64,000 nucleotides of DNA from Nonomuraea spiralis (GTDB lineage: Bacteria > Actinomycetota > Actinomycetes > Streptosporangiales > Streptosporangiaceae). This document shows, one piece after another, positions 8,260 through 16,367 of this stretch (the first letter of the stretch is position 1; every line of letters begins with the position of its first letter). The notes under the pieces are model-generated. The model worked only from the letters and a program-made list of their open reading frames with translations, searched no databases and had not been told where the DNA came from. The stretch lies in assembly GCF_014648435.1 (NCBI RefSeq), contig NZ_BMRC01000007.1:310001-374000 (forward strand). Direction: 5' to 3'. A program made the position numbers and the translations under genes.

Positions 8260-8411
8260 ACCAATGCGGTCGTCTCAGGGCAGAGCCGAGCCACGCCGCG
8301 TACCGGTCATGGGAGGGCACGGGCGTCCCTGACAGATCGCCGGAAAACAAGAGCGCCCGGCGCGCCGCGCTTCCGTCCAGCGTCGGCACATCGGGCAGAG
8401 GGGAGACACAG
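8260..8411. promoter_or_regulatory. Divergent intergenic region of the partner-switching cluster
   Basis: This stretch separates the reverse STAS gene from the forward small ORF and ATPase gene. No convincing -35/-10 pair was found by eye. The only clear signal is the AGAGGGGAGA ribosome binding site at its right end, in front of ATG 8412. Confidence 0.3.
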
Positions 8412-8585
8412 ATGTCGGGTGATCAACCTTCCCCGCCGGGCACCGGTCGGGCCACCGCGGCAGGGGCCGCCGGTGATCTGATCGGGTGCGCCCACTGCGC
8501 GCCCGGCTCGGCTCGTTTACTCGGTCGCCTTACCCCCTGCCCCGGCTGGCGCGCTTTACGCGGCCGTCGTCCCCGTACGAGGTAG
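8412..8585 (+). CDS. Small hypothetical protein with two TTA codons
   Basis: The 57-codon frame starts with ATG 8412, which has a very good ribosome binding site (GGGGAG, seven bases away), and ends nine bases before the RsbW-like ATPase gene. The product is Gly/Ala/Arg-rich with a C-A-H-C pair and a third Cys (TPCPGW). Two leucines are encoded by TTA (in ARLL and RALR), which is rare at this GC content. No family was recognised. The strong start site supports translation; the composition is weak evidence. It may be a translated leader for the downstream gene. Confidence 0.4.
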   Translation: MSGDQPSPPGTGRATAAGAAGDLIGCAHCAPGSARLLGRLTPCPGWRALRGRRPRTR

Positions 8586-8594
8586 GGGCAGCGC

Positions 8595-9041
8595 ATGCAC
8601 GTACCCTTCCACCTGCGGTGCACCATCACCAACAATCTGGCGCTGACCCGGGACCTGGTCCGCGTCTACGCCCGCCACGCGGGCCTGTCCGGCACGCGGC
8701 TCGACCATCTGGTGCTCGCCGTCAACGAGGCCGCCGCGAACGTCCTGGAGCACGGCGGCGCCCGCGGCACGGTCACCGCCTACACCGACGCCGCCGTCCT
8801 GACGGTCGAGGTCTGCGACACCGCCGGTCGCCTGAGGCCCGAACACCTGGCCGACGCCCGCCTCACCCGTCCCTCGGCCTCGGCGCGGCAACTCGGCCTG
8901 TGGCTGATCCACCACCTGTGCGACGAGGTCGGCCTCGACCATCCGCAGGGAGGCAGCAGGCTGCGGCTGAGCATGCGCCTGCCCCTGGCCGCCCATCTGC
9001 GCCCCTGGGAGGGCGGCGACTCCTCACCCGCGGTCAGCTAG
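8595..9041 (+). CDS. RsbW/SpoIIAB-like ATP-binding protein
   Basis: The 148-residue HATPase-fold protein has the N-box VNEAAANVLEHGG (near 38-50), a G-box reduced to CDTAGRL and the C-terminal GLWLIHHLCDEV segment. Proteins of this type bind a sigma factor and phosphorylate STAS antagonists. The STAS genes at 7429 and 7870 are likely partners. AGGTAGGGG precedes ATG 8595. No sigma-factor gene is next to it, so the target is elsewhere in the genome. Confidence 0.85.
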   Translation: MHVPFHLRCTITNNLALTRDLVRVYARHAGLSGTRLDHLVLAVNEAAANVLEHGGARGTVTAYTDAAVLTVEVCDTAGRLRPEHLADARLTRPSASARQLGLWLIHHLCDEVGLDHPQGGSRLRLSMRLPLAAHLRPWEGGDSSPAVS

Positions 9042-9151
9042 CGTCCCCACGGGCGGTGAGCCGCCGGTGAGAGCACGGTGAGCGGCCCCCGCCACTGTTG
9101 ACCCGTCTCCGCGACCGCGGAGCAGAGGCCACACAGGTGGGGAGCGGAACA

Positions 9152-9916
9152 ATGAGCATGCTGAACGGCAGGACGGCGCTGGTGACGGGTGGCTCGCGGG
9201 GGATCGGCCGCGCGGTGGCGCTGCGGCTGGCCGCTGAGGGGGCGCTGGTGGCCGTCCACTACGGCGGCGACGACGAGGCGGCCAAGCGGACCGTTGCCCT
9301 GATCGAGGACGGCGGCGGCCAGGCGTTCGCGGTGCGGGCCAGGTTCGGCACGGACGGCGCGGTGGACCGGCTGTTCGAGGGCCTGACCACCGGACTGGCC
9401 GGACGCGGGCTGGACATCCTGGTCAACAACGCGGGCATCGCCTCGACCAGCCCGGTCGCGCACCTGACGCAGGAGGAGTTCGAACGGGTGATGTCGATCA
9501 ACGTCACCACGCCGTTCTTCGTGGTCCAGCGCGCGCTGCCGCTGCTGAACGACGGCGGCCGCATCATCAACATGGGCTCGACGGCCAGCCGGTTCGCGGT
9601 CACCACGCAGATCGGCTACACGATCAGCAAGGCGGCGCTGGAGTCGATGGCCCCGACGCTGGCCAACGAGCTGGGCCGGCGTGGCATCACCGTGAACACC
9701 GTCGCGCCCGGCGCCGTACGCACCGACATGACGGCGGGCTACACCTCCATCCCCGAGGTGGTCGCCGGGCTGGAGTCCATGACCGCGCTCGGCCGGCTCG
9801 GCGAGCCCGAGGACGTCGCCGACGTGGTCGGGTTCCTGGCCGGTCCGCGGGCGCGGTGGGTGACCGGCCAGACCATCGACGTCTCGGGCGGCACCTACCT
9901 CGGCCCGCTGGTCTGA
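9152..9916 (+). CDS. SDR family NAD(P)-dependent oxidoreductase
   Basis: The 254-residue short-chain dehydrogenase shows the cofactor motif TGGSRGIGRA (near 12-21), NNAG (near 90) and the catalytic Ser-Tyr-Lys set in NMGSTASRF and YTISKAALE. The ending (VTGQTIDVSGGTYL) is that of FabG-like enzymes. A basic residue after the first strand suggests NADP(H). GGGGAG lies seven bases before ATG 9152. It sits inside the partner-switching cluster, so it may belong to the stress regulon, but the substrate is unknown. Confidence 0.9.
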   Translation: MSMLNGRTALVTGGSRGIGRAVALRLAAEGALVAVHYGGDDEAAKRTVALIEDGGGQAFAVRARFGTDGAVDRLFEGLTTGLAGRGLDILVNNAGIASTSPVAHLTQEEFERVMSINVTTPFFVVQRALPLLNDGGRIINMGSTASRFAVTTQIGYTISKAALESMAPTLANELGRRGITVNTVAPGAVRTDMTAGYTSIPEVVAGLESMTALGRLGEPEDVADVVGFLAGPRARWVTGQTIDVSGGTYLGPLV

Positions 9917-9982
9917 CCACCGGCGATCCGACCACCGGGCCATCCGCCGCCACCTCCCGGCCACGCGGACGGCGCCGCCCGC

Positions 9983-12042
9983 GTGGACAGGCTGCTGCTC
10001 GGCGCGGCCGTCACCGCGCGGGCGCACGTGTGCGTGCTCTTTCTCCTGGCCGAGGAGGGGCGCGTGCTGATGATGGAGGCCGAGGCGGGGCTCCCCGAGC
10101 CCTTCTCGCGCTCGTGGGTCCTGATCAGGACGACCGACCAGTCGCCGATCGCCATGGCGGTGCGGCAGCGGCGGCTGGTGTGGCTGCCCGACCGGGAGGC
10201 CATGGCCCGCGAGTTCCCGCTCGTGGCGCTCGCCTTCCCGTACGGGTTCGCCATGGCCGCCGCGCCCCTCATCGACCACGGGGGCGAGGTACGAGGGGCC
10301 CTCATGCTGCTCTGGCCACCGGCCCCGGCCCGCCGGCCCGCCGGCCATCAGCTCGACGTCCTCACCGCCACCTGCGAAGACCTGGCGGAGATCGTCCCCC
10401 GGGGGAACCGGCCGGTGCCGCCGGGGCACCAGCCGCGGGTGCTGACCAGGGAGCCGCCCGTCGGCGACGACCTCCTGCTGGCCGGCCTCAACCGGCTGCC
10501 GGAGGGCTACTGCATGCTCGACGTCGAGGGCCGGCTCGTCCTGCTCACCGCCCCGGCGGCCGACCTGCTGCAGGCCGACGCCGGGGAGCTGATCGGCAAG
10601 CGGCCGTGGGACGCGCTGCCCTGGCTGGCCGATCCCGCCTACGAGGACCGCTACCGCGCCGCCGTGGTCGGCCAGCAGGTCACCTACTTCACCACCCGCA
10701 ATCCGGGCGGCCAGTGGCTGGCCTTCCACCTCTATCCGGGCATCGCCGGTGTGACCGTACGCGTCACGCCGAGCACGATGGCCCGCGACCCCCGCCCGGT
10801 CATGCCGGACCGGCTCGCCGCCGCCGACCGGCCGCCGCGACTGGTCGCGCTGCACGAGATGCTGCACCTGGCCACCACCCTCGCGCGGGCCGTCACCGCC
10901 CAGGAGGTGATCAACCTCGTCGCCGACCACGTGATGCCCGCCTACCACGTACAGGCCCTGGCCATCCTCACCTCCAGGGCGGCCGCATGTGCGTGGCCGC
11001 CTCGCGCGGATACAGCAAGAAGGCGATCGAGGACTACGACGGCCGGCCCCTCATGCGCCTGCCGCCCACCCACCCCCTGGCCGCCGGGGCGCCGGCCTTC
11101 TTCGGCGACTGGGCCGAGCTGCGCGAGACCTACCCGGACGCGATCCGCTCGGACGGCATGTCCGCCTGGGCGTTCCTGCCGCTGACCGCCGGCGGGCGGA
11201 CGGCCGGGATGTGCATCCTGGCCTACGACCGTCCCCACCGCTTCACCGCCGACGAGCGGGCGAGCCTGACGGCCCTCGGCGGCCTCATCGCCCAGGCGTT
11301 CGAACGTGCCCGCCTCTACGACATCAAGCACCAGTTCGCGCAGTCGTTGCAGTCGAGCCTGCTGCCGCGCACGCTGCCCGGCATCCCCGGGCTGGAGGTG
11401 GTCGCCCGCTACCTGCCCGCCACGCCCGGCATGGACATCGGCGGCGACTTCTACGACCTCATCCGCCTGGAGGAGACGGTGGCCGCCGCCGTGATCGGCG
11501 ACGTACAGGGGCACGACGTCACCGCCGCCGCGCTCATGGGCCAGGTGCGTACCGCCATCCACGCGCACGCCACCGCGGGCGCCAACCCCGGCGAGGTGCT
11601 CGCGCACACCAACCGCCTGCTGACCGAGCTGGCCCCGGACCGGTTCACGAGCTGCCTGTACATCAGCATCGACCTGGCCCGGGGCATGGCCTGCGTGGCC
11701 AGCGCGGGCCACCCGCCGGCGCTGCTGCGCCGGCCGGGGGAGCCCGCCCGGATGGTGGCCTCCGCGCCCGGCCTGCTGCTGGGCGTCGACCCGCACACCG
11801 AGTACGTCACCGCCCAGGTCGCGCTGCCGCCCGGCTCGGTGCTGGCCCTCTACACCGACGGGCTCATCGAGATTCCCGGGCATGACATCGGCGAGGCGAT
11901 CGGCGACCTGGCCGCCGGGTTCGCCCCGTCACCGCGGCGGCCGCTCACCGACCTGGCGGAGTCGATGATCGGCCCCGTGGCGGCCGTCGAGCACCGCGCC
12001 GACGACATCGCCGTGCTGCTCCTGCGCACCACCCAGCCCTGA
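9983..12042 (+). pseudogene. SpoIIE-type PP2C phosphatase with GAF/PAS domains, interrupted by a 1-base frameshift
   Basis: Two frames together encode a normal multi-domain phosphatase. Frame 2 (from GTG 9983) gives a GAF domain, a PAS-like domain (GYCMLDVEGRLVLL) and the start of a second GAF. Near 10971 the match jumps to frame 1, which carries the rest of the GAF (GGRMCVAASRGYS) and the PP2C/SpoIIE domain (MDIGGDFYDL, VIGDVQGHDVTAAALM, YTDGLIE, ADDIAVLLL). Adding one C in cacctccag near 10971 restores I-L-T-L-Q-G-G-R. Intact, it would dephosphorylate STAS antagonists. It is either a pseudogene, a sequencing error in a C run, or a programmed shift. The start lacks a clear ribosome binding site. 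Confidence 0.8.
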
Positions 12043-12120
12043 GAACCGGCCCTGAGGACCTGCCTTGGGAACCGGCACTGAGGACCGGCCCTGAGAACCG
12101 GCCCTGAGGCTCGCCCTTCA
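12030..12120. repeat. 13-bp tandem array spanning two convergent stop codons
   Basis: From 12030 to 12120 the sequence divides into seven 13-bp units related to gaaccggccctga (exact copies at 12043-12055 and 12095-12107). The first unit carries the TGA of the phosphatase gene and the last carries the TCA that is the stop of the reverse gene, so the array fills the gap from stop to stop. Confidence 0.8.
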
Positions 12121-12774
12121 GGCCCGCCATTCCGACGTGCGTTCCTGCCGGGCCTGGCCGAGGGCCTCCCTGACGCCTTCCGCGTCCTTGTCGGTGGTGT
12201 AGACGGGCGAGCCCGGCTGCTGCCGCCAGGACTCGTCCAGGCCGCCGGCGTCGACCGGGTCGAAGCCGAGCGCGTCGACCAGCCCCATCACGATCTTCTT
12301 GCCGCGCTCGTCGTCGGCGGCCACGGGCAGGGCGATGCGCCCCGGCGCGCCGGACGGGCGGCCCGCGTTGCCGAGATGGTCGGCGTAGATGTTGTTGAAC
12401 GCCTTCACCACCGGATGCCCGAGCTGCTGCTCGACCCACCGGCTCTCCGGCATGCCGGCCTCGATCTCGTCGATCCTGCCGTCGCGCTGGGGGTAGTAGT
12501 TGCCGGTGTCCACGACGGTCACGCCCTCGGTGACGTCGCCGAACAGGTCGTCGGGCAGCTGGGGCACCTTGCCCTGCGGGATCGTGACGACGACCAGGTC
12601 GGCGCCCTGGGGCGCCTCCTCGACGGTCACGGGCGTCGCGCCGGTCTCGGCGGCCAGGCCGGCGAGCGTCTGCGGGCCCCGCGAGTTGGCCACCGCCACC
12701 TGGTGCCCCAGCTCCGCCAGGCGCCGGGTGAGCGTGCCTCCGATGTTCCCTGCGCCGATGATGCCGATCTTCAT
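12118..12774 (-). CDS. F420-dependent NADP-reductase-like Rossmann protein
   Basis: The 218-residue protein starts with a glycine-rich nucleotide site (MKIGIIGAGNIGGTLTRRL) and an NADP-type NSRGP loop after the second strand. This arrangement is typical of the NADPH-F420 reductase (NpdG/YqeC-like) family. The rest (VVDTGNYYPQRDG, VVKAFNNIYADHL, DDERGKKIVMGLVDALGFDPVDAGGL) matches this family well. Actinomycetes use F420, so hydride transfer between NADPH and F420 is plausible, but related members act on other substrates. GGGGGCGGAG precedes ATG 12774. Confidence 0.82.
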   Translation of the reverse strand: MKIGIIGAGNIGGTLTRRLAELGHQVAVANSRGPQTLAGLAAETGATPVTVEEAPQGADLVVVTIPQGKVPQLPDDLFGDVTEGVTVVDTGNYYPQRDGRIDEIEAGMPESRWVEQQLGHPVVKAFNNIYADHLGNAGRPSGAPGRIALPVAADDERGKKIVMGLVDALGFDPVDAGGLDESWRQQPGSPVYTTDKDAEGVREALGQARQERTSEWRA

Positions 12775-12990
12775 GCTCCGCCCCCGGATCGTGCCGCTTC
12801 AGCTACCGTAAGCCAGGATATCCTCACTGTCCGTTATCGCTGGTCGAGGGTGCTGTCGGCGCGCCGGGGCCGCGGATGGCATCAAGTGGTCACCGGTACG
12901 CAACTTCCTGGTCGTTCCCGGCCGGATTCTCCGCGCGGTGAACCCGCACACTGGTTCCCATAGGCAGGCAAACGGACGTTGGAGGGCCGA

Positions 12991-13626
12991 ATGGGAAATT
13001 CAGGGGTGCAAACGGTCTCACGCGACGGGGACCGGCGTGAATTCGTCAATCACGCGGGCGGGAAGCGTTCGCATATTCAGCTGATATCCGATGAGCCTGG
13101 TATCCGGGGGTTGTTCCGCTATCGCCCGGAGGCGGCCGAACCGCTGACCCTGCTCTCCGAGGTGCTGCTGTGCGGGGACAGCCCGCTGTCCCGCGGCGAG
13201 CGCGAACTGATCGCCGCGTACGTGTCGTCGCTGAACCGGTGCCGGTTCTGCTTCCACACCCACGCGGCCTTCGCCGCCGTACGCGTGCCGGACGGCATGA
13301 CGCTGGTCGACCAGACCTGCGCCGATCCGGGCACGGCCCCCCTGTCCGGCAAGCTCAAGGCCCTGCTCGCCATCGCCGCGGCGGTTCAGCGCGGCGGACG
13401 CGAGGTCGGTGACGAGCACGTGCGCGCGGCCAGGGCCGAGGGCGCCACGGACCTGGAGATCCACGACACGGTGCTGATCGCCGCGGCCTTCTGCATGTAC
13501 AACCGGTACGTGGACGGCCTGGCCACGCTGGCCACCGACGACCCCGGCCACTACGCCGACAGAGCCCGCCTGACCAGCGGATACGTCAAGGTGTGGAACG
13601 ACGAGGCACTGGACGAGGCCGGCTGA
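12991..13626 (+). CDS. AhpD-like carboxymuconolactone decarboxylase family protein
   Basis: The 211-residue protein has the full AhpD active-site pattern E72-x11-C84-x2-C87-x3-H91. In AhpD these residues form the thiol peroxidase centre and proton relay. It is a paralogue of the protein at 14197, with an extra N-terminal 30 residues. Helical residues after 100 match peroxidase-related CMD proteins. The start ATG 12991 follows GGAGGG by five bases. A peroxide- or disulfide-handling role is inferred. Confidence 0.85.
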   Translation: MGNSGVQTVSRDGDRREFVNHAGGKRSHIQLISDEPGIRGLFRYRPEAAEPLTLLSEVLLCGDSPLSRGERELIAAYVSSLNRCRFCFHTHAAFAAVRVPDGMTLVDQTCADPGTAPLSGKLKALLAIAAAVQRGGREVGDEHVRAARAEGATDLEIHDTVLIAAAFCMYNRYVDGLATLATDDPGHYADRARLTSGYVKVWNDEALDEAG

Positions 13627-13656
13627 GCGGCCCCGTCCGGCGCCGGACGGTCAGCC
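13621..13656. terminator. Hairpin including both convergent stop codons
   Basis: An 18-bp perfect palindrome (13633-13650, CCGTCCGGC and its complement) is flanked by a second inverted repeat, GGCTGA at 13621-13626 and TCAGCC at 13651-13656. These outer arms contain the TGA of the forward gene and the stop of the reverse gene. Confidence 0.7.
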
Positions 13657-14043
13657 GAAGAACTCGTCCACCGAGTAGGGGTCGAGCGGGAAGCTCCAGC
13701 GCTCGCTGATCTTCCCGTCGGCGATCCTGAAGAGCTGCATGCCGCGGTCGTCGAGCGTGCGGCCGTCCCGCTCGCCCCGGATCCGCAGGACCGCGGCGAC
13801 CTGGTCGTCGCCGACGAGGTAGGACTCCGGCTCCAGGCGCAGTGTGCCGGTGGTGGCCTTCAGCAGCTCGGCCAGGTAGCCGAGGACCGCGTCCTTGCCG
13901 GAGTAGTCGCGGGCCATCGGGCCGCGGCCGGGGACGTGGAAGACCACGTCGTCGGCGAGCAGCCGGCCAAGGTCCTCCAGGTCGCCCTTGGCAATGGCGT
14001 CGTAGGTGTTGCTGGCAACGGTGATGTGGGGATGCTCATCCAT
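13651..14043 (-). CDS. SnoaL/NTF2-like family protein
   Basis: The 130-residue protein has the NTF2-like cone fold signature: an N-terminal helix with YDAIAKGDLEDLGRLLADDVVFHVPG, a G-K-D turn and the final strands ADGKISERWSF and DPYSVDEFFG. Such proteins act as cyclases, isomerases or hydrolases, or simply bind small molecules. It lies between two AhpD-like genes. The exact reaction cannot be told. Confidence 0.8.
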   Translation of the reverse strand: MDEHPHITVASNTYDAIAKGDLEDLGRLLADDVVFHVPGRGPMARDYSGKDAVLGYLAELLKATTGTLRLEPESYLVGDDQVAAVLRIRGERDGRTLDDRGMQLFRIADGKISERWSFPLDPYSVDEFFG

Positions 14044-14196
14044 GACGACCGCCCAGTCACAAACGGGGTTTAAGTGGCGTCCGTGACATTACGCGGATCA
14101 GTTGCGGGAAGACAAGAAGGAGGCGCATTTAACGGGATCTTGCGCAATTTGCGGGAGTGTGCAGACTAGGAGAAAACCGCATCGCTGGGAGCGTGC

Positions 14197-14757
14197 ATGC
14201 CCCATATTGCCCTCGATTCCGACGAGCCAGGGATCCGCGGACTTTTCCAGTTCAGCCCGGAGACGGCCGCGCCGATGAACGCGCTGGCCGAGGTCCTTCT
14301 CCGCGGGGACAGCACGCTGTCCCGTGGCGAGCGGGAGCTGATCGCGGCCTACGTGTCGGGGCTCAACGAGTGCCGGTTCTGCACGGCCTCGCACGCCGCG
14401 TTCGCCGCCGCGCAACTGCCCGAGGGCATGGCGCTGGTGGACCAGGTCCGCGCCGACCCCGACGCGGCGCCCGTGTCGCCCAAGCTCAGGGCCCTGCTCG
14501 CCATCGCCGCGGCCGTGCAGCGCAGCGGCAGGGACGTCACCGACAAGCTCGTGGCCGCGGCCAGGGCGGAGGGGGCCACCGACCGGGAACTGCACCACAC
14601 CGTGCTGATCGCGGCCGCGTTCTGCATGTTCAACCGGTACGTCGACGGCCTGGGCACGTACGCGCCCGACGACCCGGCCGGCTACGACCTGGCCGCCCAG
14701 CGCATCCTCGCCCACGGCTACACGACCGTCCCACCGGCGCCGGGACAGCAGGGCTGA
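14197..14757 (+). CDS. AhpD-like CXXC protein, coupled to the flavoprotein
   Basis: The 186-residue protein carries the AhpD pattern E47-x11-C59-x2-C62-x3-H66 (LNECRFCTASH). It is closely similar to the protein at 12991 across the whole domain. Its stop TGA (14755-14757) overlaps the ATG of the next gene (TGATG), so the two are translationally coupled. GGGAG lies six bases before ATG 14197. In AhpD the Cys pair must be re-reduced by a partner; the coupled flavoprotein is the obvious candidate. That link is inference. Confidence 0.87.
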   Translation: MPHIALDSDEPGIRGLFQFSPETAAPMNALAEVLLRGDSTLSRGERELIAAYVSGLNECRFCTASHAAFAAAQLPEGMALVDQVRADPDAAPVSPKLRALLAIAAAVQRSGRDVTDKLVAAARAEGATDRELHHTVLIAAAFCMFNRYVDGLGTYAPDDPAGYDLAAQRILAHGYTTVPPAPGQQG

Positions 14758-16301
14758 TGGCGGCGGAGGAACACGAACACCGGTTCCTGATCATCGGCGC
14801 CGGCCCCGCCGGCCTGCAGCTCAGCTACTTCCTGCAACGAGCCGGGGTCGACTACGTCACGCTGGAACGCGAGGACGCGCCCGGCGGCTTCTTCCGCCGT
14901 TACCCGCGCCACCGGCGGCTCATCTCGCTGAACAAGGTGCACACCGGCGAGAAGGACCGGGAGATCCAGCTCCGCTGGGACTGGAACTCCCTGCTCAACG
15001 ACGAGCCCGACGTGATGTTCCCGCACTACTCGCAGGAGTACTTCCCGCACGCCGACAGCCTGGTCCGCTACCTGGCCGACTTCCAGCGCGTCCACGGGCT
15101 GCGCGTGCGCTACTCCACGGCCGTCGAGCGCGTGGAGAAGGAGGAGGGCGGCCGCTTCGCCGTCCACGCCGGGGACCAGGTGTTCCGCGCCGACTGCCTG
15201 ATCGTGGCGACCGGTTGGGGCGGCCCTCACATCCCCGACATCCCGGGCATCGAGCTGGCCACCGGCTACGAGGACGTCTCCGTCGCCGGCGAGGACTTCG
15301 CCGACCAGCGCGTCCTCATCATCGGCAAGGGCAACTCGGCGTTCGAGACCGCGCAGGCGCTGCTCCCGCACGCCGCGGTCATCCACCTCGCCAGCCCCAG
15401 CCCCGTACGGCTGGCCTGGACCAGCAAGCACCCCGGCCACGTACGCGGCCAGTACGGCGCCTTCCTGGACAGCTACTGGTTCAAGACCCTGCACGGCGTC
15501 CTGGAGTGCACGGTGGACCGCCTGTGGCGCGAGGACGGCGGGATCAAGGCCGCGATCACGTACACGCTGGCCGACGGCGAGCGGGCGCTGCTGGACTACG
15601 ACGCGGTCCTGCGCTGCACGGGCTTCACCATGGACACCGGCCTGTTCGGCGACTCCTGCCGCCCGGCCCTGGCCCCCGGCGGCCGGATGCCGGCGATCCG
15701 CCCCGACTTCCAGTCGGCCGACGTCGACGGCCTCTACTTCGCCGGCACCCTGATGCAGGCCCGCGACTTCAAACGGGCCTCCTCGGCGTTCATCGACGGC
15801 TTCCGCTACAACCTGCGCTCCCTGACCGCCCTGCTCCTCGAACGCTACGAGGGCAGGCCGCTGCCCGTACGCGAGCTGCCGGCCGAGGCCGGGGCGCTGA
15901 CGGAGTCCATGCTCGACCGGGTCAACCACAGCTCGGCGTTGTGGACGCAGTTCGAGTACCTGTGCGACGCCTACGTCGTCGGGCCCGGCGGCGTCGTACG
16001 GCACTATGAGGACCTGCCGGAGGACCACGCCCGCGAGCGGTTCGCCGGCGAGGAGTTGTGCCTCACGCTGACCCTGCGCTGGGGGCCCCGCGACCGCGGC
16101 GACGTGTTCGCCATCCAGCGCCACCCCACCCCCGAGCGGGCCGACGAGTGCGCCTTCCTGCATCCCGTCATCCGGGCCTGGCGGCACGGGGAGCAGGTCG
16201 CCGAGCAGCACCTCCTGGAAGACCTCCAGGCCCGCTGGCGCCACCCGGCCCGCCACGCCGACCCCCTGCGCGCCTTCCTGGCAGCCCGGCTTCAGCCGTA
16301 G
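14757..16301 (+). CDS. FOXRED2/ERFAD-like flavoprotein oxidoreductase
   Basis: The 514-residue protein has an FAD site IIGAGPAGL (12-20), an acidic end of the second strand (E38), a second Rossmann motif GKGNSA (190-195) for NAD(P)H, and ATGWGG after the FAD domain. The stretch RRLISLNK...RWDWNSLL...HYSQEYFPHADSLVRYLADF strongly recalls animal FOXRED2 (ERFAD), an ER flavoprotein that works with a CXXC protein, and less so ordinary flavin monooxygenases. The last 130 residues also match that family's extra domain. It is coupled to an AhpD-like CXXC protein, so it may reduce it. No signal peptide is present, so the protein is cytosolic. Confidence 0.8.
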   Translation: MAAEEHEHRFLIIGAGPAGLQLSYFLQRAGVDYVTLEREDAPGGFFRRYPRHRRLISLNKVHTGEKDREIQLRWDWNSLLNDEPDVMFPHYSQEYFPHADSLVRYLADFQRVHGLRVRYSTAVERVEKEEGGRFAVHAGDQVFRADCLIVATGWGGPHIPDIPGIELATGYEDVSVAGEDFADQRVLIIGKGNSAFETAQALLPHAAVIHLASPSPVRLAWTSKHPGHVRGQYGAFLDSYWFKTLHGVLECTVDRLWREDGGIKAAITYTLADGERALLDYDAVLRCTGFTMDTGLFGDSCRPALAPGGRMPAIRPDFQSADVDGLYFAGTLMQARDFKRASSAFIDGFRYNLRSLTALLLERYEGRPLPVRELPAEAGALTESMLDRVNHSSALWTQFEYLCDAYVVGPGGVVRHYEDLPEDHARERFAGEELCLTLTLRWGPRDRGDVFAIQRHPTPERADECAFLHPVIRAWRHGEQVAEQHLLEDLQARWRHPARHADPLRAFLAARLQP

Positions 16302-16367
16302 AGAAGCGCGCGACGACGTCCGGCTTCAGTCGTAGAGAAGCGCGCGACGACGTCCGGCTTCAGTCGT
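16287..16367. repeat. 34-bp tandem duplication at the end of two convergent genes
   Basis: Two 34-bp units (16287-16320 and 16321-16354) differ at one base, and a 13-base partial third copy follows. The first unit contains the last codons and TAG of the flavoprotein gene. The partial copy contains the last codons of the reverse ligase gene, including its stop at 16360-16362. The repeat has therefore copied a stop-codon region. Confidence 0.9.

Noticed and set aside
9856..10978. Frame-1 continuation upstream of the phosphatase frameshift as coding
   Set aside because: Before about 10975 that frame is Arg/Pro/Ala-rich without motifs, while frame 2 carries the GAF and PAS features.
14718..16256. 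Long reverse-strand open frame opposite the FOXRED2-like gene
   Set aside because: It is a product of high GC codon usage: Gly/Ala/Val/Asp/Arg-rich with no domain, and it mirrors the third-position bias of the forward gene.
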